A stretch of DNA of 64,000 bases, from the NCBI GenBank assembly GCA_963556495.2, contig OY747722.1:22521001-22585000 (forward strand). The letters are read 5' to 3'. The stretch is from Valencia hispanica. Taxonomy: Eukaryota > Chordata > Actinopteri > Cyprinodontiformes > Valenciidae. A program made the translations under genes and the position numbers. Each line of letters begins with the position of its first letter. The stretch's first letter is position 1. The notes under the pieces are model-generated. The model ran no database searches and was not told the DNA's origin. It worked only from the letters and a program-made list of their open reading frames with translations. Positions 34,501 to 46,105 of this stretch are shown in pieces.

Positions 34501-37500
34501 CTCTGTCATCTTTTTAAGTGGGAGAACTTGCACAATTGGTGGCTGACAAAATACTTTTTTACCCCACTGCATGAAGAAGACCGTAGTGATATTCAAATAT
34601 GGTGTTAACCACATATAGTTGCAGTTTAGCTGTAAACATATTCTCCCAAATATTAATAAAAAGGGGAAATAAAAGAAGGTCCAAAATGAACCTCTTTCTT
34701 TCATCTAGACTAAAAGAGTATTATAAAAAGGAGGCTTGTTCATCTAAATATTACCCCATGTGATGGATGTAGATACCAGTATCAAAATACAAGCTTAGAT
34801 ATATTAAACTTGGCGAGTAGGATATACGAAAATTATGCTTGTAAATGTCTCAGGAACAGGAGCTAGAGAAAGCAGTCTCTGTTTTATGCAACAAATATAT
34901 TCCTGTCCGCTGGAACGGATGCCAGTCAGTCACTGTATAATGGTTCAGCTATTCTTCTGAGAGATTTGGCTAAGATATGATGTTTCTACTGTACATACTT
35001 TGCCCCAAAGCATGTTTCCAGGGAAATAGAAAATAGTGAAGACTGTATTCATTTCAAGGATGCCAGACAATTAACTTTCTGAGCCTGAGAAATGAGGGAA
35101 AGCATCCAGCTGGCTTTTAATCATCCCATACACAGAAGGTCCTTAAACTTGGGGCTTCCCATTTCCTCTCGTTTATTTATTAAAACTTAACAGTCCAATA
35201 AAATTTGGCCCCACTCCAAGAATATGTTTATTTTGCAATGCTGATGAGAATAAGATCCTCAGTCATGAGCTTGTCCTCTGGCATTTACTCTCAGGCTCAG
35301 TTTTCCCACTGTCACTGAGAAAACAGAGCGTCCTCTGACTGGTAGTCCCAGTGACCATATGAGAAGTTCAGTAAACTGGTGGTTCACTAGCGTTGTTTTA
35401 GCATTTTTTAAGTTAAAATTCTGTATTTATATTATTTCTGACACAATATCAAACTAACCAATTAATTAGGAACCTTCAACTAAAAGTTTCCTTTTATCCC
35501 TTCTTTTAGGCAAACGTTGGGCGTTTATGGTGGGAAAAGTGTGATTGTGGAAATCAAGGACATACATCAGAAAAGAAAAGGAACACAAGAACACGCTTTC
35601 ACCCCTTTAGACAACCTGTGGAACCAGAGGGAGGAATCATCAAAAATGGATGTCAGTAGGTCGATTTGTGACCTCTACCCCATGGACAGCACCACAGTAG
35701 GAACCAAACTTCCAAGATCCAGTGGGGGCAATATCAAGGACAAGATTTCTCTGTGGGAGAACAAAGAATCTACTCTTTCACACTTAACTTTAAGCAGCTT
35801 GAGCAAGTGTGCCAGCATTAAAGTAACGGACTCCTTGACAAATGGCAGCAACAAAACTCTAGATAAGCAAAGCACTGAAAGTACCAGGACAGTAGCCATT
35901 AAGAAGAAGGATCTTGGGAAAGAAAATGTAGTAATGCATGGTGATTCTAGGTCTTGTTCCCCTGATGAGTGGCTGAAACAACCTCGAGTGGCCAATACTA
36001 ATAATAGGTCCAGTGACAGCCAGGAAAACACTGCCTCTAAGAGAAATATAGGTCACAAAGAAACTCCTCGAGAAGATTCAAGGCCTTGTTCACCTCATGT
36101 ACCTGGGAATCAGCCCTGGGTGAACAATCTAAGTTCTAGGTCCAGTGACAACCAAGCAAAAGCTGACTGTAAGAGAATAGTAGGTCACAAAAAAACTCCT
36201 AGTGATGATTCAAGGCCTTGTTCTCCACCAGCGACAGAGAAACAGCAAGTGGGGATGCTAAAAAAGTGCAGTGAAATGAAATCATCAGAACAAACAAGCG
36301 AGGAGAAGAGAGCTGTATTCACTCTTTTTAAGAAACTAGAGACTTTGGGGGACAACCAAAGGAAAGCCCCCGCAGAGCTTGGAAACTACTTCAGCCTATC
36401 GGGCAAGGACAAAAAAGTCGAGGTGAAAAAGAAAGAACTTCACGATTCAGTTGAGAGTAGATCTCTGTGGGATAGAGAGCAGAAGGAGGACCAGGAGAAC
36501 GTGTACACGGAACCGGGTGCACTGCCCATCAATCCAGTGCCCAAACCCAAGCGTACCTTCCAACATCCAGCGACTGCCTCAATGGGAACTACCGGTAGTT
36601 CAAGGGAGGGGAGAGGGAAGAGGAACCTCCCTCCACTGCCATCCATTTCCTCCAAAGCATCCTCAAAGCCTCCCTGTGGTTACTATGGGAGACCTAGTGC
36701 AGACAGATACCTCAATAACAGGTACAAATGGTTTGAAATCAAATCAATGACAAACGTTCCTGAGAATATGATATCAGGCTATTATCAAATACTTAACAGA
36801 ATCCATTCCAATCATCTAAATAATTTGTACTTCTGTGCTAACTGTGTCAGGAAACTATCTGACTTTGAGGACTGTGCAAGGTCACCCAGCCCAGTTATCA
36901 CTTGCTCCCTGCCTCAGGAACATCACTACGAAGACATTTTGGGTCAGACACCTGCTTCATACTTCAAATAACTGTATTTTGTTCCCCTTTAGCATTTGTT
37001 GTAGAATTATAACTTGCGCTTGTGGCTGACATTTTCCCTTTCACTCTTTTCTATAAGTATTTCTTGGCATAACTCTCTGTTAAGGGCCAGACATATAGTG
37101 AAAAAACATCAAATAAACATATGTTTGTTTCTGCAGACTCATCCAATGAGAACCCATACGAAGACATCGAGTTGGAGAGTCAATGTTCGCAGCAGTCTGT
37201 ACCCTCATCTCCTGGTGCCGATACAACAAAGGTTCATAAACAGCAAAGCATGAGAAAGCCACAGCTTAAATTAGGTTATCATTACTTTTTTCTGTCCGTA
37301 GGCATCTAGGCCTGGCTTCTTCAGACAGAATTCAGGCAGAGGCTTCAAGCTACTGGATCTAAAGAGAACCAACCAGTCTGCCCACAGCGTCAAAAGTGGA
37401 GGTGTTTCATCTTCGTCCCAGCTAAGCCCTCCTTCCACGCCAACAGGGCCTGAAAACAGTGTGTGGATCCCTGGGGATCCCTACAGCCGCACCTGCCGCA

Positions 37501-40500
37501 GGATACCAACAGTCTGTGTTAACATTCCTACCTCAGAACATTCATCACCGAGCTCAAATCACAGGATAAAAATCTAAAAGTTAAATCTAACTAACTTGGC
37601 GCTTTTTCCCCCTAACAGGTTGTACTGAGAATAAATTGTATATTTGAGGGTTGGACCAGAAAAAAACAATTGCGAAGGATGTATCATTATGCCGAAACAA
37701 TTTCTGGACGAGGTTTCTAGTGTTTAATTTGCACTTTAAAATTATATATGTTTTTTTTGGGACAGAAATATGTATTGTTGGTTTACAACATTGTTTTTTG
37801 TTGGTTTTCGTTCACAGTAACTGATGAGAACAGTGACTCTGAGAGTGAAGTTGAAGATCGATTAAAAGGTGAGGTGAGAGTTATACATACAGTAGCTTGC
37901 AAAAGTATTCATAGTTACTTCTGCAGGGCACTGTATGTCACATTTTTTTTATAAAGCAATCTTTCACTGGATTCTATCTTTGTGTCCTGCATTAGGTCGA
38001 TCCCTTCTGAGGCAGCCGAGAAAGACGCAGGTCCACTACAACGACTCCAACACCAGAAGCTGCTCACTGGTTCAGGATCGCCACCAACGAAAGCTTTTTG
38101 AGTACTTCCTGGTTGTTTCACTGCAGAAGTCGAAGGTCGGCGACCACTATTTGCCAGTAGTCACACAGCAGTTTCCCCTTAAGGTCAGCAGCAGAGAAGC
38201 ACGAAAATCTTCTATTGTTTGGGCTGCAGACAGCATGAGATTTAAAAAAATTAAACTTCATGACGATGTTAATGAAGTGTCATTGGAAATTGGTTGTTCT
38301 GGACTGTAAACAAATGCATTCCACATTGTACTTTTTTTAAAATACCATGCACCCTATTCTTTCCACTTCACAAGTATGCATTAAGTTTTGTCAATCATAA
38401 AATCCAGATCAAACATGCTCAAGTTTGTGGTTTTAACATGACAAAATCTGGAAATATTCAACTGCTGCATTTATTTTCCCTTGTTAATCCATAAAATAGA
38501 CGGAACTGAATTATCCATCTGGTTCTTACTGTTCTACATGATTAGGATGAAATTTAAAAAGTAATAAAAATCCACTACATTTCCATATATGTTGCAGTTG
38601 GAGCGAAGCTTCAAGTTTATGAGGGAGACAGAGGATCAGCTGAAGATCATTCCTCAGTTCTGCTTCCCTGATGCAAAAAACTGGGAGCCCGTGGAGATGT
38701 ACCCAAGGTGAAAACCCCACAGTGCTACACAACTCTAACCATCTTAAAAAACTGGAATCTATATCTTTAATTTTAATATGAATAATTAAAAGGATATACT
38801 GATCTTGTTTTTATTTCCATTTTCACAGCGAGATGTTCTCCTTCGTTTTGACTGGGGAGGATGGCAGCAGGAGGTTCGGATACTGTCGCCGTTTACTGGT
38901 AAATAGCAACGAGCAGAGTAAATAAAAGCACCGTCACTGAACAGGAAGTGGCTGAATACCAAATGCCGGCTGAGTAAATAAACATGCCAAAATGGTGGAC
39001 GTGCCTGTGGGAAAATGGTCCATCTCAGAGCCTAGGCGGAAATGTGTGAGACTGGGAACCGTATACTGTATGTGAAACTGTGCATATGGTACTGTTTATA
39101 GATCTCTAAAGGGAGCGGGCTCATATTGTCAAACCCTAATGTGTCTAGAGTTCTACTTATGTGCCTTGACGTCTCTTGATCTGACAAGCATGTGTTTTTT
39201 TGTGTGCAAATGAAAGTGGATGTGGATTTTCTCCTGTATTTCAGCCCATTGGAAAGGGCCAACGTCTTCCAGAGGTTTATTGTATAGTCAGTCACCTCGG
39301 CTGTTTCAACCTGTTCTCCAAGGTAAACGCCAGTCACTGCAGCCCAACACTACTGCATTACAGAAAAACTTCATCAGAGTTATTATGTATATACATGACA
39401 GGTGTTGGATGAGGTGGAGAGGAGGCGAGCGCTCTCCCCAGCCCTGGTGCAGCCATTTATGAGAGCCATCATGGAAGCCCAGTTCCCAGCTCCGGGCAGA
39501 ACCATCAACATAAAAACCTTTCTCCCTGGTACTGGCACAGAGGTGAGCAACAGCACAAGATAAAACATACCCGGAACATGAAGGCATATCTTGGAATGTG
39601 TTTCACATCAAAGATTTAGGCCATACATTTCAGCAGTGATCATCTAACTGCCCAAATGGTTTTGAGCAGGCTGGGTTGAAGTGTATGTCGCCGATAGTGT
39701 TTAGGTTTTCTGTACTGATTTAGGCACATGTTTTGGATCATCATTTGGATCAAGACCCAAGAACAACTCACTTTCACTTTTCTTCTAGACTTTAGTGGAT
39801 TTTTTGTTTTTGTTTAAAATGTTCTGATATTCCAAAGAATCCATAATGTCATAAAATCTGACAAATTTCTCTGGGCCTTTGGAAGAGAAGGCCCACAGAA
39901 TCACAGATTCTTCACTGTACCCCACAGTGGGCTTGAGGTGTTTTCCTATATATTCACCCGGTGTCACATCAAATCCATCTGAAGTGTTCATTGTCCAAAA
40001 TCTTAGTCTCATCTGACAAAAGCACATGATTCCAGTTAAAACTTTTAAAAATCTTTATCAATGTAGTAAAATCAAATGTATGCTTCTCAAAGAAATTATA
40101 AAACATCCATTTAAGAGTTAAAAAAAAATTCTAATGACTTTATTGACTATTTTTCCACAAATGTTGAAATTAAGTTCTTTTCAAGGACCACAGCATCTTC
40201 TAAAAGTTTGTACAGATCATAATTTTTTGGTTGGGAAATCTAAAGGTGACCACAAATGTCCAAAGTATCATTTATGATATGGACTTTTTTTTAGGATTCC
40301 TGGTGATGTTTCAGTTATTTTTTGGGTTTGTTAAACGCACCCGTTACACATTTTTGTATCAGGGTTTAAATGGTATTTATGGTAAACTATATTTAATTTC
40401 TAGGTGATGGAGCTCTGTCGGCCATCTGACTCCCGTCTGGAGCATGTTGACTTTGAATGCCTGTTCTCCTGTTTGAGTCTGCGACTGCTCCTCCGTGTGT

Positions 40501-43500
40501 TCAGCTCTTTGCTGCTGGAAAGAAGAGTGATCTTCACCGCTGACAAGCTGAGGTTGGTGCGTTCACCTTAAGTGCAATCAATTTCCTCAAGCTTCCCGGG
40601 AAACAAAGTCTCTTTGGAACTGGATTTGTTGCAAATGTCCTCCCCCAAGTGTTTATTAAACTGTGTTGAAGGCACTTTTGCTTAAAAAAAACAAAAAAAC
40701 TGGGATGTTGTCAATATGAACTTGGATAAATTGTGGGTGTTCCAGACGCATGTTTTTAAATAAATGTCAGGCATCCCAGGGATTAGAAGCTCATACAGGA
40801 GGGACATCTGGAGCTCTGGCGGAGGAGTTGTTGGCCAGTTTGTTTGCTCCACTGGGAAAAGCCAGAAACAGTGGCCATGCATCAATTCCTGATTTTCCCT
40901 GAGGGAAATGTTGAACTTTGGCACCTTCTAGAGGTGGTAAAGTGTTCTACCAACAAATCCTCCAGCATTATTTTATGATTTTCCCCCTGTTCTGTCCTTG
41001 CAGTACCCTATCCCAGTGCTGCCACGCAGTCGTTGCACTGCTTTACCCCTTCGTCTGGCAGCACACCTACATCCCTGTGCTGCCCTCGGCCATGCTCGAC
41101 ATTGTCTGCACCCCTACCCCCTTCATTGTCGGCCTGCTGTCCAGCTCTTTGACCCATCTCACTGAGCTTCCCCTGGAGGAGGTCAGATTGGGGAGATGGG
41201 CAGCAAAGCTTAAATGTTGCGGTTGAAACTTCAACCAGCAAACATGAAACTGTACAGGTAAACAAGAGCAAATGAATGAAACTGTTATCAAGTAGTTTGT
41301 TTTTGTGCAGGTTCTTGTCGTGGATCTAGGAAATAATCGATTTCTCAGACAGGTGAGTGGATATTTCTACGTTTCCAAGGCTTCGTGTGACATTTATGAC
41401 TAAGAACCAACAAGTGGCCTTCTCAGAAATACTTTATTTTTCTCCGTTTCTCATATTTAGTTGGATGATGAGGATTCAATACTGCCCTCTAAGCTCCAGT
41501 CAGCCCTAGAGAATGTTCTCGAAAGAAGGAGAGAGCTTGCTAATGACAGAGGAGCAGATTCAATCAGCGGTGAGACAAAACAGGGCCTAAAGTGATCATT
41601 TGGAATTTGTGAAAGTTTGATTTAGTGAAAAATGCTATAAGAAGTCAATATCTTATATGCAGTAGAGAGTTTTCAGAGGATCTTAAATCTAGTCCTGAAT
41701 GCTTAAATAAAAGGCATCTTGACTCCTTGTTTACTGAAGACACTTAACCTCTCATTCAAAGGCTTCTTCAGTTCTCAAGGAGTAGGAGATTCTGGGTTTT
41801 AAGTTGTCAACACTAACACAGATATAGAGCCATTAAGGTAAATGATAGGGCAATCAGGGTCACATGAGTAACTGACTATCCCTTTATTACCTTATTGACT
41901 CTATTACACCCTATGGTTCACATGGTACACAAGCTGTTTTGACTTTAAGACTATTCTCCTATTTTTAGTTCAGCTGAACAACCATGTTACACTCAAAGAT
42001 ATACAATATTTTCATTATGGTCTCTTGGAGAAGGATAATGCACTGGTTCATACACTATTTACTCAGAAGAGGAGAAAAGAAATAATAAAGTGATTTCTCA
42101 TCAAAATATCAATACCGTTTTTTGTCCCTGAGATAAAGTTAGTCACACTGGGATATGTCAGATCCTTCCTCCCCATATTTAATAAAGACAACCTTTGTTG
42201 CTGTTTTATTCCACTCAAGATCGGACTGGTTTTCTTCATGTGTTCGAGGCGCCACCCTCTGATTCAGTATTGGATACGTTACCAATTAGGGCACAAAGCC
42301 TTTATATATTCTACTTACTTTCTATTTTACCACCTACAAATGTTATTTGCTGGATGATTGAGAACATACTCCAGCATTATCAATGTAGATGTCAGAGATG
42401 GAGCCGAGATCAAAGCAGACTTCTACAGTCTTAATGGGGGGGGTATTATGCTTCTTCCAGGCACGTATTACCCTTCTTTAGCACACTCCAATAAAATTGT
42501 CACCTTAAGTCTTTTAAAAGTCTGTCATATATCCAAATCCACCTTAAAGAAATTTACTTCCGTATTGGACGCCTTGATTTTCGCCTGTGCATCTCTAAGA
42601 CCCTCCTACTCTTTCTGACACTCCCCCTTCAGTTCGTCACATACCGTGCATCATCGCAGCATGCACGGAGTCAGAAAAAAATCCCACAAAATATGTGCAG
42701 CTGAAGCTGGTGTGTTATAATTACTACACCTGGGACTCAGCCGGAGTTGTGTGAGGTGGGGAGGGGAGGGGAGCTCTGCAGGGGCGAGGCTCTTGGCTGA
42801 GTACGTAAGGTCGGAGGAGGAGATGGGTGGAAAAGGCGGGGATAGGTGGGAGCAGGCGTTTCAGCAACCCCGAGAACTACCAGCAGAGACCGGCAGAGAC
42901 TCAAAGATTACTCTAACATGAGTGAATGGATCAGAGCAACACTTCAGGTATGTTTTTAATGAGGGAAAGACAGGTTCTCTGGATATCAAGCTTCAGAAAG
43001 TCCATTTTGCATAATACCCCCCCTTTAAAACTCTAGCCTGACGAGTGGTCTATGCAAAATCAGTTTATATGAACTTTTAAACCAGCCTTAGATTTGCATC
43101 AACAAATAAGCCAATGATTTCTTACGTGGACAATGGAAGTAGGAGGCATTCAAGGAAAAGAGTAACTGCCTGATATAGAATTAAGAATTAGGGCAGAGTA
43201 AAAATATATAACCACAACAACAAATCTGAATGCGTAATAAATGAAGGTGCCAGGAGCATTAGTCACCGCACAAAAACTATTAACTGCTTATGACCTTTCA
43301 GCGGAACATAACTTAATGAAAAATCTTAAATCTTTTTAATATGTAACTTATTTCTGTTAAAACCTACTTAGGATTACACTTTTTTTGACAATCCACTTAA
43401 AGCTAAAAAGATACAAATTAGGGTTTTGGTACAGTACAGGGCATGTCACTCAAGATTCAATAACTGAGTAAACATCAAGATGGAAATAAAATCAAGATTT

Positions 43501-44196
43501 TGAAAAAAATAGCAAGGTAAACTCCTTGTGATCATAAATATTAGTTAAACCACCTAGTTTTTATTGGGTTGAATAGGTGAACAGTCTGGTTGATAATTTA
43601 TGAAAATCCACCTCTCCTTTGTCTCTTTAGACACAAGCCATCTTAGCACCGTTGTGTCTGAGGCCTTCGTCCGCTTCTTTGTGGAGTTGGTTGGACACTA
43701 CCCACTTTTCATCACTGCTGAACGAGAAGACGGCTATTCCTCCTCCTCCTCCTCGTCTTCCCCCGCTTCCTGCTCATTCCAGCGTGAGGGATTCCGAAAA
43801 GCGGTCCCATCAAAGTCTGTGCGCCGCTTCTTGGAGGTCTTCATGGAGACCCAGATGTTTGGCTGGTTTATCCAGGAGAGAGAGCTCCATCTGCAAGCTC
43901 TGAGAGGTACCGAAAAGGAGAAAGAAGGGGTCGGGCTTGGGATATTGATAGAATGTTCATGATTTTTCTCCTCCCCATCTATAAACAGGACTCTTTGAAG
44001 TGAGAGTCCAGGAGTATCTGGACTCTATTAATGAAAATGAACACCGGCGGGTCAACAGATTTCTCAAAGGCTTGGGTAAGAATGATACTGACCAGTTAGC
44101 TTTAAATATATTGACCCAGTCCTGTCTTAAATTATTCTTGCTTTATTTTTCTTGGTTTCTCCAGGGAACAGAATGAAATTTCTTTCTAAGAAATAA
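31516..44196 (+). CDS. dennd2a: DENN domain-containing protein 2A (Rab guanine-nucleotide exchange factor)
   Basis: DENND2 proteins activate Rab GTPases (RAB9 for the human protein) in endosomal traffic. Exons join in frame to 1099 residues (human 1009): 31516-31550, 32258-32308, 35510-36721, 36851-36942, 37137-37231, 37302-37511, 37619-37712, 37818-37868, 37996-38183, 38598-38707, 38829-38898, 39245-39322, 39402-39542, 40404-40552, 41004-41181, 41311-41352, 41461-41569, 43631-43906, 43989-44075, 44165-44196. The N-terminal half is disordered and Ser/Lys-rich, with [11 protein letters not shown] and two YED motifs ([14 protein letters not shown]). Upstream-DENN begins near [13 protein letters not shown]. 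Core DENN holds [34 protein letters not shown] and [14 protein letters not shown]. Downstream-DENN ends [15 protein letters not shown]. The 3' exons are very secure. The first two exons and the donors after 36942 (gtcaga) and 37511 (gtctgt) are less so. slc37a3 next door supports 2A over 2B/2C. Confidence 0.92.
32428..32592 (-). repeat. tRNA-derived SINE in a dennd2a intron (reverse)
   Basis: On the minus strand the element starts gggcgacagtggctcagtgg (box A) and has ggtttgaaccc (box B) about 40 bp later. It then has the body words cattgcctgctgctggtgg and ccagagggcctggtggca. It belongs to the same broad SINE type as the copy at 3033-3200. Confidence 0.8.
32984..34569 (+). mobile_element. Nearly full-length Tc1-like transposon (family C) in a dennd2a intron
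   Basis: The ends are inverted: CAGTTGGGTTAAAAAG at 32984 and, reversed from 34569, CAGTGGGGTAAAAAAG. The inverted repeats extend inward over roughly 200 bp (shared words 'gtgggagaacttgcacaatt' and 'gaaaattacaggcct', reversed on the left). TA precedes the left end; the right-hand duplication has decayed to CA. The total length is 1586 bp, normal for Tc1. The transposase inside is broken. Confidence 0.9.
33349..34220 (+). pseudogene. Inactivated Tc1-like transposase
   Basis: The N-terminal paired-like domain is read from [11 protein letters not shown] through [15 protein letters not shown] and ends at a stop at 33631-33633. The following part continues in another frame with [12 protein letters not shown] (first catalytic Asp). 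A third segment has [13 protein letters not shown] (second Asp) and [10 protein letters not shown] followed by a stop. The expected glutamate of the DD34E triad is replaced by Asp. At least two frame shifts and an internal stop make it non-functional. Confidence 0.9.
39700..40070 (-). repeat. Degraded Tc1-related repeat in a dennd2a intron
   Basis: Words such as 'ctgggcctttggaagagaag', 'ccacagtgggcttgaggtgt' and 'atcttagtctcatctgacaa' recall the reverse strand of another fish Tc1-type repeat. A shorter relative is near 54110-54200. No coding capacity is left. Confidence 0.45.
42435..43024. mobile_element. 590-bp TTAA-flanked MITE in a dennd2a intron
   Basis: Left end TGGGGGGGGTATTATGC at 42435; right end, reversed from 43024, AGGGGGGGTATTATGC. 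TTAA lies directly outside each end (42431-42434 and 43025-43028). The interior has a GC-rich CpG-containing block at about 42720-42910 unlike the surrounding intron. Confidence 0.75.
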
Positions 44197-44546
44197 TGAA
44201 AAGTGACAACAAAAAAGAAGAAAATCCTGATCGCCTGTCTCAAATAGAATTACAATCTGAAATATTTTTCTTGGAACTTGTCTTGCTTCTTGAGGATTGT
44301 TGGCCAATGAAGCAGCGGCTTTGCTTGAAGAGTGACAAGCCTAGAAATGTTTAGAGTCAAAAATTGGTCAGTCATTCAAAAACGCCGCTTTATGTCTGGA
44401 AAAATTAAGACACCTGGAATTATGGGCTTATATAAATATTTTACTTCTTGGCAGGAGGATTCTCAAATGGGAACATAGATGGTACTATCCTTTCTATCCT
44501 TCGTGCTGTATGCTGATGACCAATTCATTTTCAAGCACACCAAAAA

Positions 44547-44552
44547 AATAAA
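44547..44552 (+). terminator. dennd2a: Candidate poly(A) signal of dennd2a
   Basis: AATAAA about 350 bp after the stop codon at 44194-44196, with a GT/T-rich stretch beginning around 44560. It is the first canonical hexamer that I see downstream of the gene. Confidence 0.5.
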
Positions 44553-44559
44553 ATTTAGT

Positions 44560-45400
44560 GTTTGGGCATTGTGGTTGTAGTCTTCTTTTTTTTACCATTT
44601 CCAGCAGGGGGCGGTATTAGAAAGAAGAAAATGACTAATGTGCTCCCTTCTCTGAAATGCTCGAGTTTTCCTTCAGTCCAAACAAACTACCGTATATCAC
44701 TGAAGCATGGCACTGCATGTTTAAACTTTGGATTTCTAAACTTAAACGTTTTTGTCTATTTTCCACACCTCTGTTTGGACATTTTGATTGATTAGATTAC
44801 TTTAGATCAAACAAAGGTTGCCCTCTTGCAATGGTACAGTTCACGCCTTCTTTGACAAAATAAGCTACATTGGGGAATTGTGTTCCATCTACATTTGTGC
44901 TGCAGTTTAAATGTGTCAGTTGACGACAGTCATTTATAAGTCATTTTCTACATTGTATGAGTCTGAGTCTCTGAGTCATTGAAACAAAACAGATATTTAC
45001 CCAACGAGGAGGACAGCACATCTGTCTCTGCATAAGAACATAACATGTTTGCCGACAAAGCATGGTAGTACATTCTCAAAAAATAGTATATGAGTGGTTA
45101 GTACATGCTAAGCATTCCAGTGTGTCCCTAACCTGTTAGTCTGTAAGTTCACACTCACACCCAATTGACTTAGCTGCCTCGTTTGCTTTTCTAAAAAAAG
45201 ATTACTGAGTTAGGAGTAAATATTAGACATACAACATCCCCTATTCATTAAATTAAATGTGATTAACCACAAATATTCGGACAGCTGAGTTCGATTTCAC
45301 TAGGTTACACCAACGCCTGATTACTGTCTGAGCTGTAGAATCAAGAAGTTACTTTCTGACAACATGAAGTAGGCTAAAAGATCATATAAAGCAACACACC
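44560..45400. other. Intergenic DNA, nothing recognised
   Basis: No gene or clear repeat was recognised. Confidence 0.45.
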
Positions 45401-45640
45401 CTGCCCCGAAGAAACTTAATAGATGATCGGAAAAAAAAGGCATTGCCATCTATCAGTCTGGAAAGGGTTGCAAGGCAGTTTCTAAGGCTGTGAGACTCCA
45501 GTGAACCAAAATGAGAGCTATTATCCACAAATGAAGAAAACATGTATATGTGGTCCTTAACATATCCCATGCTGTGCATGGTGGCAAGAAGTTAATAATA
45601 ATCTATATTAGTTCAAGATCACTCTATAAGAAAATCAAAA
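45400..45640 (+). mobile_element. Tc1-family-B fragment
   Basis: 'ccatctatcagtctggaaag', 'gtttctaaggctgtgagact' and 'attatccacaaatgaagaaa' follow the order of the transposase N-terminus of the family also seen at 515-775. The frame contains stops. Confidence 0.6.
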
Positions 45641-45717
45641 GCTTATGGATGGTAAAATACAGCAACAACAAGTCAAAAGGCAGGGTTGATGGCAATAGCA
45701 AAATAACTGTTGGGGCT

Positions 45718-46105
45718 TGAAAGCAGCTGAAATGAGTTTTTTCCGTAGAGTGTGTGGGCTCTCCCTTAGAGATAGGGTGAGACTCAGTCATCCGGAGGGG
45801 GCTCAGAGTAGAGCCGCTGCTCCTCCACATTGAGAGGAGTCAGTTGAGGTGGCTCGGGCATCTGGTCAGGATGCCTCCTGGACGCCTCCCTGGTGAGGTG
45901 TTTCGGCCACGTCCCACCGGGAGGAGGCCCAGGGGAAGGCCCAGGACACGCTGGAGGGACTATGTTTCTCGGCTATGTTTCTTGGGATTCCTCCCGAGGA
46001 GCTTGCCCAAGTGGCTGGGGAGAGGGGAAGTCTGGGTGTCCTTGCTTAAGCTGCTGCCCCCACGACCCGACCCCGGATAAGCGGAAGAAAATGGATGGAT
46101 GGATG
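45718..46105 (+). mobile_element. 3' end of an RTE-like non-LTR retrotransposon
   Basis: The frame at 45844 reads RWLGHLVRMPPGRLPGEVF, then GRRPRGRPRTRWRDYVSRL, a familiar C-terminus of fish LINE polyproteins. It shifts frame near 45985 and ends ...LLPPRPDP. It is followed by ggataagcgg and a short (ATGG)n tail at 46091-46105. The copy is strongly 5'-truncated. A tail of ATGG/GATG repeats instead of poly(A) fits the RTE/Rex3 type; the exact clade is uncertain. Confidence 0.7.

Noticed and set aside
36451..36750. Alternative frames overlapping the large dennd2a exon on both strands
   Set aside because: They are shadows of the real coding frame, which matches the DENND2 family.
35517..36971. 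484-codon frame as a stand-alone gene
   Set aside because: It lacks an ATG start and is bounded by splice sites. It is the large internal exon of dennd2a plus intron read-through.
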